Assembly: GCA_036310525.1 (NCBI GenBank)
Contig: JAXJRQ010000022.1
Coordinates: forward strand, 1-8,803
From: UBA4716 sp036310525
GTDB lineage: Bacteria; Bacillota; Clostridia; UBA1381
Direction: 5' to 3'
Length of the DNA stretch: 8,803 bases
In this document: piece after piece, positions 5,871 through 8,803 of the stretch
Layout: every line of letters starts with the position of its first letter
Position numbering within the stretch: the stretch's first letter is position 1
Position numbers and translations under genes: made by a program
Notes under the pieces: model-generated
The model's database searches: none
The model's input: only the letters and a program-made list of their open reading frames with translations
What the model was told of the DNA's origin: nothing

Positions 5871-7085
5871 TCATATCTCGAATCCGTCCGTGATTCCGGT
5901 CAGCCTTGAGTTATCCTTCTTTACATAGTACCTTTCGGTTATCTCGGTAGTGGTGTGTCCGAGGATATCGGCTACCGCTTTTATGTTTAGTGTTTTTATG
6001 CTTCCGTCAGCACACTTTGTTCCGTTGATTAGCTTGGTGGCAAAGGTGTGTCTGAATGCATGGAGTCCTTTCGTTTCTATCCCTGCAGCATCTTCTATCC
6101 TATATAGTCGTTTTCGCAAGTTGGTTGGGTTTGCATAGTCGCCGTTTGCGTCACACACCAGCGGAGTGTCTTCGCCGAAGTAGAATTCTTTCCGCAGATC
6201 GTGTATCATTTCTATTGCCGTGTTATTTAGCGGTACGACTCGTTTGCTTGTGGTGGTTTTTGTTTTGCCTACTTTTTTAACTTTACCTCCTATGAGCTTT
6301 GTTCCATCTCTTTGGTCGACTAATTTTACTGCCTGCCTTATTGTCATTGTTTTATTCTCAAGGTCTATATCGCTGTTTAGTACTCCGAGGAGTTCGCCTG
6401 TTCGCAATCCAGTGTTGAGCATCAGGATGAAGGCTCCTGCCTGCTGATATACTCTGTTGCCTGTGGAGTGTGTTCGGAAGGCTTCGACTTTGAATTTTTC
6501 AAGTTCCTCATCTGTGAAGACTTCGATGGTTTCGCATTCTGGGAGGTCTTCCTTTCCTTGTGCTGAGAGGAAGTTTGCTTTTTTCATCATCTCCACATTG
6601 TCCATGGGATTCTTATGTATCCGTTCTTCTACGAATAGGTTTCTGTAGTATTCGTTTAGGAGTACATATGCTTTCTTTACCAGTGAGTATGACCTTCCGA
6701 GATACATCCAGTGATTTAGCACCGCCTTGACATCGGCAGGGGTTATATCACCGACCACCTTATCGCCGAGCAGTGGGTAGATTTGGCATCTTGCTGTTCC
6801 TTCAAGTCTGTCGTAGCTTGTTTGCTCGACCGATGGGAATTTTACTGTTTCGAGCCAATTCTGCAGGCTATCTTTTAGCAGTTTCTTGCTTTCATCTGTA
6901 TCCTCGATAGCTTTTTCGAATTCTGCTATGTAGGCGGTTATCTTCTTGTTAGCTTCCTGCTTGGTAGTTCCTGAGAAGGATTTCCTTTTGCGTTCGCCTT
7001 GCTCGTCCATATACCACACGACACCGCCCCAACGACCGTCTGTTCTTTTGAACACATTTCCGTTTGTAAGTAGCTTCTTACGCAT
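5871..7085 (-). CDS. int: Tyrosine recombinase / integrase (phage or ICE type)
   Basis: The 404-residue protein has the three-domain plan of element integrases. Residues 8-58 form an N-terminal arm-DNA-binding domain (GNVFKRTDGRWGGVVWY onward, basic KRKSFSGTTKQEANK). Residues about 68-165 are the SAM-like core-binding domain. Residues about 185-400 are the catalytic domain. The active-site set is complete: Arg228 (TGLRTGE), Lys276 in the beta-hairpin, His342 and Arg345 (LHAFRHTFAT), His377 (ILGHTTTE) and Tyr386 (ITERYY; Tyr387 adjacent). It should cut and rejoin DNA at att sites via the tyrosine. The start at 7085 is chosen because the promoter lies at 7129-7157. The frame is open to 7247, but that extension crosses the promoter. 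The ribosome site is weak (AAAGG about 10 bases upstream). No excisionase gene is next to it. The arm-binding domain fits the direct repeats seen near both ends of the segment. Confidence 0.93.
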   Translation of the reverse strand: MRKKLLTNGNVFKRTDGRWGGVVWYMDEQGERKRKSFSGTTKQEANKKITAYIAEFEKAIEDTDESKKLLKDSLQNWLETVKFPSVEQTSYDRLEGTARCQIYPLLGDKVVGDITPADVKAVLNHWMYLGRSYSLVKKAYVLLNEYYRNLFVEERIHKNPMDNVEMMKKANFLSAQGKEDLPECETIEVFTDEELEKFKVEAFRTHSTGNRVYQQAGAFILMLNTGLRTGELLGVLNSDIDLENKTMTIRQAVKLVDQRDGTKLIGGKVKKVGKTKTTTSKRVVPLNNTAIEMIHDLRKEFYFGEDTPLVCDANGDYANPTNLRKRLYRIEDAAGIETKGLHAFRHTFATKLINGTKCADGSIKTLNIKAVADILGHTTTEITERYYVKKDNSRLTGITDGFEI

Positions 7086-7108
7086 TATCTCACATCCTTT
7101 ATTACGTA

Positions 7109-7136
7109 TTACCTTTTTGGCAACACAAACAATACC
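7109..7136 (-). promoter_or_regulatory. Promoter-leader module, integrase copy
   Basis: This 28-nt block is nearly identical to 7896-7922 upstream of the secreted-protein gene (one substitution and one indel). Read on the minus strand it spans the -10 box, the likely transcription start and TTGCC-AAAAA-GGTAA (7123-7109). The last part is an inverted repeat that in RNA could pair over 5 bp with one G-U. It could be an operator or a short 5' stem-loop. Confidence 0.6.
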
Positions 7137-7157
7137 GTAAAGCTCGGCACAAGTCAA
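7129..7157 (-). promoter_or_regulatory. Promoter of the integrase gene
   Basis: TTGACT (7157-7152), 17 bases, TATTGT (7134-7129) on the minus strand. Transcription should begin near 7122, at the shared inverted repeat, about 37 nt before the ATG. Confidence 0.78.
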
Positions 7158-7271
7158 GCGTTTTTGCGAATAAAAAGCATCAATTTTCCAAAAGACAAAT
7201 AACAGTAATTTTATTGACATATTACCGTGTTTAGTGTATAATTCCATTAAAGTTAATCATTGAATTCAAGA

Positions 7272-7302
7272 GAGGTTACGCATACATTTTATTCGTAACC
7301 TC
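7272..7302 (-). terminator. Hairpin between the secreted-protein gene and the integrase gene
   Basis: GAGGTTACG (7272-7280... arm begins GAGG at 7272) pairs perfectly over 9 bp with CGTAACCTC (7294-7302) around a 13-base loop. It lies 19 bases past the stop of the secreted-protein gene and upstream of the integrase promoter. The tail on the minus strand is only TCTCTT, so it may be a weak terminator or another structure. Confidence 0.45.
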
Positions 7303-7321
7303 AATTCGTTTATATAGGGGT

Positions 7322-7870
7322 TTATTCCATTGTACCTACCATTTTGTTTATGTCGCCGTCCGAGTCTACGATGATGGTTTTTGTTTTACACGGAGCTACA
7401 CAGCCGAAACCTTCGATGTAGGTCTTATTCTTTTCTTTTATGATTTCATTTCGTATTTGTGTTTCCTCGTCTGTGAGGTAGCAGGTATCCTTTGCCATGA
7501 TTTCGTCATTTGGATTTATGGGTTCTTCCGGATTCTTTTCCCATTTTGCATAGAGAACATCAGTTTTGGTGAATTTGAATATTGTTACCTGATTCTGTTT
7601 AGTTCGTGGATCGGTAAACCATCCTTTGAATGTGTAACCATATTTTGTTGGAACATAATTTTCAAGGCTGATGCTCTCGCCGTATCTTTTGGTTATTGGT
7701 CTGATAAAGCTTCCGCCATCCGATGCGAATTGTAAGGTTACATCTCCCATTATGCCGAGTTCGTTGTCGAAGGTTACTCGGTATTTACTGAGCCACCAAG
7801 GTGCCGCCGATGCCGTCTGTGTTAGCAGTATAGTTACTGCCAGTGCCGTACATAATACTTTCTTCTTCAT
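7322..7870 (-). CDS. Small secreted protein with one InlB-type (Listeria-Bacteroides) repeat
   Basis: The 182-residue product begins with a clear signal peptide: MKKK, a hydrophobic stretch (about 5-18) and an ASA cleavage motif, cutting after Ala22. Residues about 45-111 match the InlB B-repeat / Listeria-Bacteroides repeat fold: FASDGGS (48-54), YGESISL, PTKYGYTFKGWFTD (74-87) and a closing VLYAKWE (105-111). In known proteins this beta-grasp unit sits in surface adhesins, usually in several copies with a cell-wall anchor. Here there is a single copy, no LPXTG motif and no other anchor. The C-terminal 70 residues are charged, with Cys130, Cys157 and Cys161, and are not recognised. The start at 7870 follows AGGAG by 10 bases. 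Its promoter block is almost the same as that of the integrase gene, indicating joint control and probable cargo status. The ligand or role is unknown. Confidence 0.75.
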   Translation of the reverse strand: MKKKVLCTALAVTILLTQTASAAPWWLSKYRVTFDNELGIMGDVTLQFASDGGSFIRPITKRYGESISLENYVPTKYGYTFKGWFTDPRTKQNQVTIFKFTKTDVLYAKWEKNPEEPINPNDEIMAKDTCYLTDEETQIRNEIIKEKNKTYIEGFGCVAPCKTKTIIVDSDGDINKMVGTME

Positions 7871-7895
7871 AAAATTTCATCTCCTAAATTTGTAT

Positions 7896-7922
7896 TTACC
7901 TTTTCGGCAACACAAACATACC
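7896..7922 (-). promoter_or_regulatory. Promoter-leader module, secreted-protein gene copy
   Basis: Second copy of the block at 7109-7136. On the minus strand it holds the -10 region, the likely start site and TTGCC-GAAAA-GGTAA (7910-7896). The one substitution (A to G) falls in the loop of the inverted repeat, leaving the pairing arms intact. Confidence 0.6.
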
Positions 7923-7943
7923 ACAGAAGATATCATAAGTCTA
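7915..7943 (-). promoter_or_regulatory. Promoter of the secreted-protein gene
   Basis: TAGACT (7943-7938), 17 bases, TATGTT (7920-7915) on the minus strand, aligned base for base with the integrase promoter. Both boxes are weaker than in the integrase copy, so expression may be lower or need a factor. Confidence 0.55.
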
Positions 7944-7961
7944 CGAAGTTTTTTCAAAAGT

Positions 7962-7997
7962 CCTTTTCTTTGTTTAAGGTGTATCATAATTTGATAT
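7962..7997. repeat. Direct repeat, right copy: candidate recombinase core site
   Basis: CCTTTTCTTTGTTTA (7962-7976), four bases, then GTATCATAATTTGATAT (7981-7997). It is homologous to 5784-5818 in the same orientation. TATCA-N5-TGATA is conserved, but the centre is TAATT instead of AATTT and the spacing to the T-rich motif is one base longer. The sequence just outside (7998-8036) holds nothing recognisable before the next terminator. Confidence 0.55.
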
Positions 7998-8036
7998 GGG
8001 TATCTTTAAATGTCATAATATATCGTTAGACACACC

Positions 8037-8062
8037 AAAGGCACTCCATTTGGAGTGCCTTT
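8037..8062 (-). terminator. Terminator of the 8075-8803 operon
   Basis: AAAGGCACTCC (8037-8047) pairs perfectly with GGAGTGCCTTT (8052-8062), 11 bp with a four-base loop. It lies 12 bases past the stop at 8075. The U tract on the minus strand is short (TTT, then GG). On the plus strand the hairpin is followed by T-rich DNA, so it may also stop plus-strand transcription. Confidence 0.75.
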
Positions 8063-8074
8063 AATAGTTTTTTA

Positions 8075-8728
8075 TTACTTTCTGTTGATGAAATCATAAA
8101 CGGGTCCAAATGACTTTTTAACCACAATTTCAACATTCTTTCCGCGAACACCTACGATAATATCGTCTGCAAGCTTTGCAACGATAGAACGCTCAAGTTC
8201 TGCATATTCGTCTTCTTTCTCTTCAACTGCTGTTTTATAATTAAACAGCGACCATGAGTATATATATCCTGCTTCAACAGCAATTGTTGGATCAATATAT
8301 CCAAAGCCCATATTATAGCCGTGATAATCATAAAACTCTCCTGCAGGGAGCGCCTGAAGAGTTGGATCAGATGCAGCAAGAAGCATCGTTTCCGCAACTG
8401 CTCTGATTTTACCCATAATACCTTTTGCTGCAGCATTTTTGCCTGATTTTGAAACAGAGATAAGTTCATCTCTTAAATCAATGCTCATATCATCTGCCTT
8501 AAGTTCTACATGAAGCTCGTAATTATCGCCTTCATTTTCTGCCCAGAACTCTCCGCTGAAGTTTTCTACAAGTCCGGGAAGCATTCCGCAAAGTTCTTCT
8601 GCCAAAAGACGAATCCTTAATGCTTTTTTATCTTCAAGAGCGTTGTATGTAGTTACTTTTTCTACCTCGGCAAGAACTGCTTCGAGGCAGGTTAAATCTT
8701 TGTTTAATTTACAAATATTTGATTTCAA
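8075..8728 (-). CDS. Conserved protein, probable degenerate GHKL-type ATPase partner
   Basis: The 217-residue soluble protein has no signal peptide or membrane segment. Residues 36-50 (ALRIRLLAEELCGML) resemble the helix that in GHKL ATPases such as RsbW carries the Glu and Asn of the N box. Here the Asn position is not conserved, so ATP binding is doubtful. Residues 81-120 are charged. The C-terminal LADDIIVGVRGKNVEIVVKK (186-205) is a distinctive strand-rich tail. The start is TTG at 8728: AGGAGGAG (8743-8736) is seven bases upstream and there is no suitable ATG nearby. The ribosome site overlaps the stop of the preceding gene, which ends like an anti-sigma kinase. The pair is probably translationally coupled and may act in one partner-switching pathway. 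Family assignment is tentative. Confidence 0.6.
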   Translation of the reverse strand: MKSNICKLNKDLTCLEAVLAEVEKVTTYNALEDKKALRIRLLAEELCGMLPGLVENFSGEFWAENEGDNYELHVELKADDMSIDLRDELISVSKSGKNAAAKGIMGKIRAVAETMLLAASDPTLQALPAGEFYDYHGYNMGFGYIDPTIAVEAGYIYSWSLFNYKTAVEEKEDEYAELERSIVAKLADDIIVGVRGKNVEIVVKKSFGPVYDFINRK

Positions 8729-8741
8729 TTAAAATCTCCTC

Positions 8742-8803
8742 CTAACTTAGTGAGATGACAAGAGTAAGTACATTTTTATCATCCGTGTATTCATATTCCA
8801 TAC
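8742..8803 (-). CDS. 3' end of a gene resembling RsbW/SpoIIAB-type anti-sigma kinases (partial)
   Basis: Only the last 19 codons and a TAG are in the window. The peptide ends MEYEYTDDKNVLTLVISLS. The pattern of acidic and aromatic residues, then (D/G)-K-N-x-L-T-L and a hydrophobic end, resembles the C-terminal strand of anti-sigma regulatory factors with a GHKL ATPase fold. It is 13 bases upstream of the next gene on the same strand. The identification rests on a very short segment. Confidence 0.4.
   Translation of the reverse strand, partial: MEYEYTDDKNVLTLVISLS

Larger units (their letters stand above)
5784..7997. mobile_element. Candidate small integrative element (integrase plus one secreted cargo gene)
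   Basis: A complete tyrosine recombinase gene and a small secreted-protein gene lie on one strand between two directly repeated recombinase-site-like sequences (5784-5818 and 7962-7997), next to a tRNA gene. Chromosomal-type operons with their own terminators lie on both sides. The boundaries given are those of the repeats and are provisional. No duplicated tRNA 3' end, excisionase, replication or conjugation gene is present, so this may be a minimal element, a decayed remnant, or a fixed integrase locus. Confidence 0.42.

Noticed and set aside
5473..7140. Several 60-75 codon plus-strand frames opposite the integrase gene
   Set aside because: They are antisense to an integrase with a full active-site set, overlap each other in different frames and have no ribosome sites.
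7086..7247. In-frame N-terminal extension of the integrase
   Set aside because: The extension contains the complete TTGACT-N17-TATTGT promoter and the shared leader block, so it would start before the transcript. Known integrases begin close to the arm-binding domain, as with the 7085 start.
7303..7321. A tRNA-Trp fragment (ATAGGGGT) as a second attachment site
   Set aside because: The match to the tRNA 5' end is only about eight bases and lies inside the segment, not at an end; chance explains it.
7877..7957. A 26-codon TTG-started leader peptide ending in the ribosome site of the secreted-protein gene
   Set aside because: The predicted promoter (7915-7943) lies inside this frame, so the transcript would lack its start. 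The Shine-Dalgarno spacing is also too short.
7457..7994. Two plus-strand frames of 92 and 107 codons opposite the secreted-protein gene
   Set aside because: The minus-strand protein has a signal peptide and a recognisable repeat domain. The plus-strand frames lack ribosome sites and cross promoter and repeat DNA.

Overview
The window looks like chromosome from a low-GC Gram-positive anaerobe (Bacillota, most likely a Clostridia-type gut or rumen bacterium). This rests on strong AGGAGG-type ribosome binding sites, consensus sigma-A promoters with 16-17 bp spacers in AT-rich intergenic DNA, separate secD and secF genes, a CCA-encoding tRNA gene and a TTG start preceded by a perfect Shine-Dalgarno. 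The species cannot be named from what is visible.

Layout: (1) 1-545, minus strand, the 5' end of rnr (RNase R), cut by the window edge. (2) 756-2977, plus strand, the secD-secF operon with a one-base stop/start overlap, closed by a strong terminator it shares with the convergent araC-type gene. rnr and secD are divergent, each with its own near-consensus promoter. (3) 3024-5310, a divergent pair: an AraC-family regulator (minus) and a family-4 alpha-galactosidase of the MelA type (plus). Their back-to-back extended -10 promoters share a short intergenic region, suggesting a small alpha-galactoside utilisation module without a transporter in view. (4) 5459-5532, a tRNA-Trp gene with a consensus promoter, phased A-tracts upstream and a long terminator hairpin. 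(5) 5533-8036, an accessory segment next to the tRNA. It holds a complete tyrosine recombinase (404 aa) and a small secreted protein with one InlB/Listeria-Bacteroides-type repeat, both on the minus strand. (6) 8075-8803, minus strand, two tightly spaced genes: a conserved protein that looks like a degenerate GHKL-type ATPase partner, and the last 19 codons of a gene whose tail resembles RsbW/SpoIIAB-type anti-sigma kinases.

The part most worth a second look is region 5. The integrase and the secreted-protein gene are each preceded by the same promoter-leader module: a -35 hexamer, N17, a -10 hexamer, then a shared 27-28 nt block ending in TTGCC-RAAAA-GGTAA. This suggests the two genes are controlled together. 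The segment is also flanked by a 35-36 nt imperfect direct repeat (5784-5818 and 7962-7997). Each copy carries TATCA-N5-TGATA with a different five-base centre, which is the organisation expected of tyrosine-recombinase core sites. Together these suggest a very small integrative element of about 2.2 kb (integrase plus one secreted cargo protein, no visible excisionase), or the remnant of a larger one. No duplicated tRNA 3' end was found, so the true ends are not proven.
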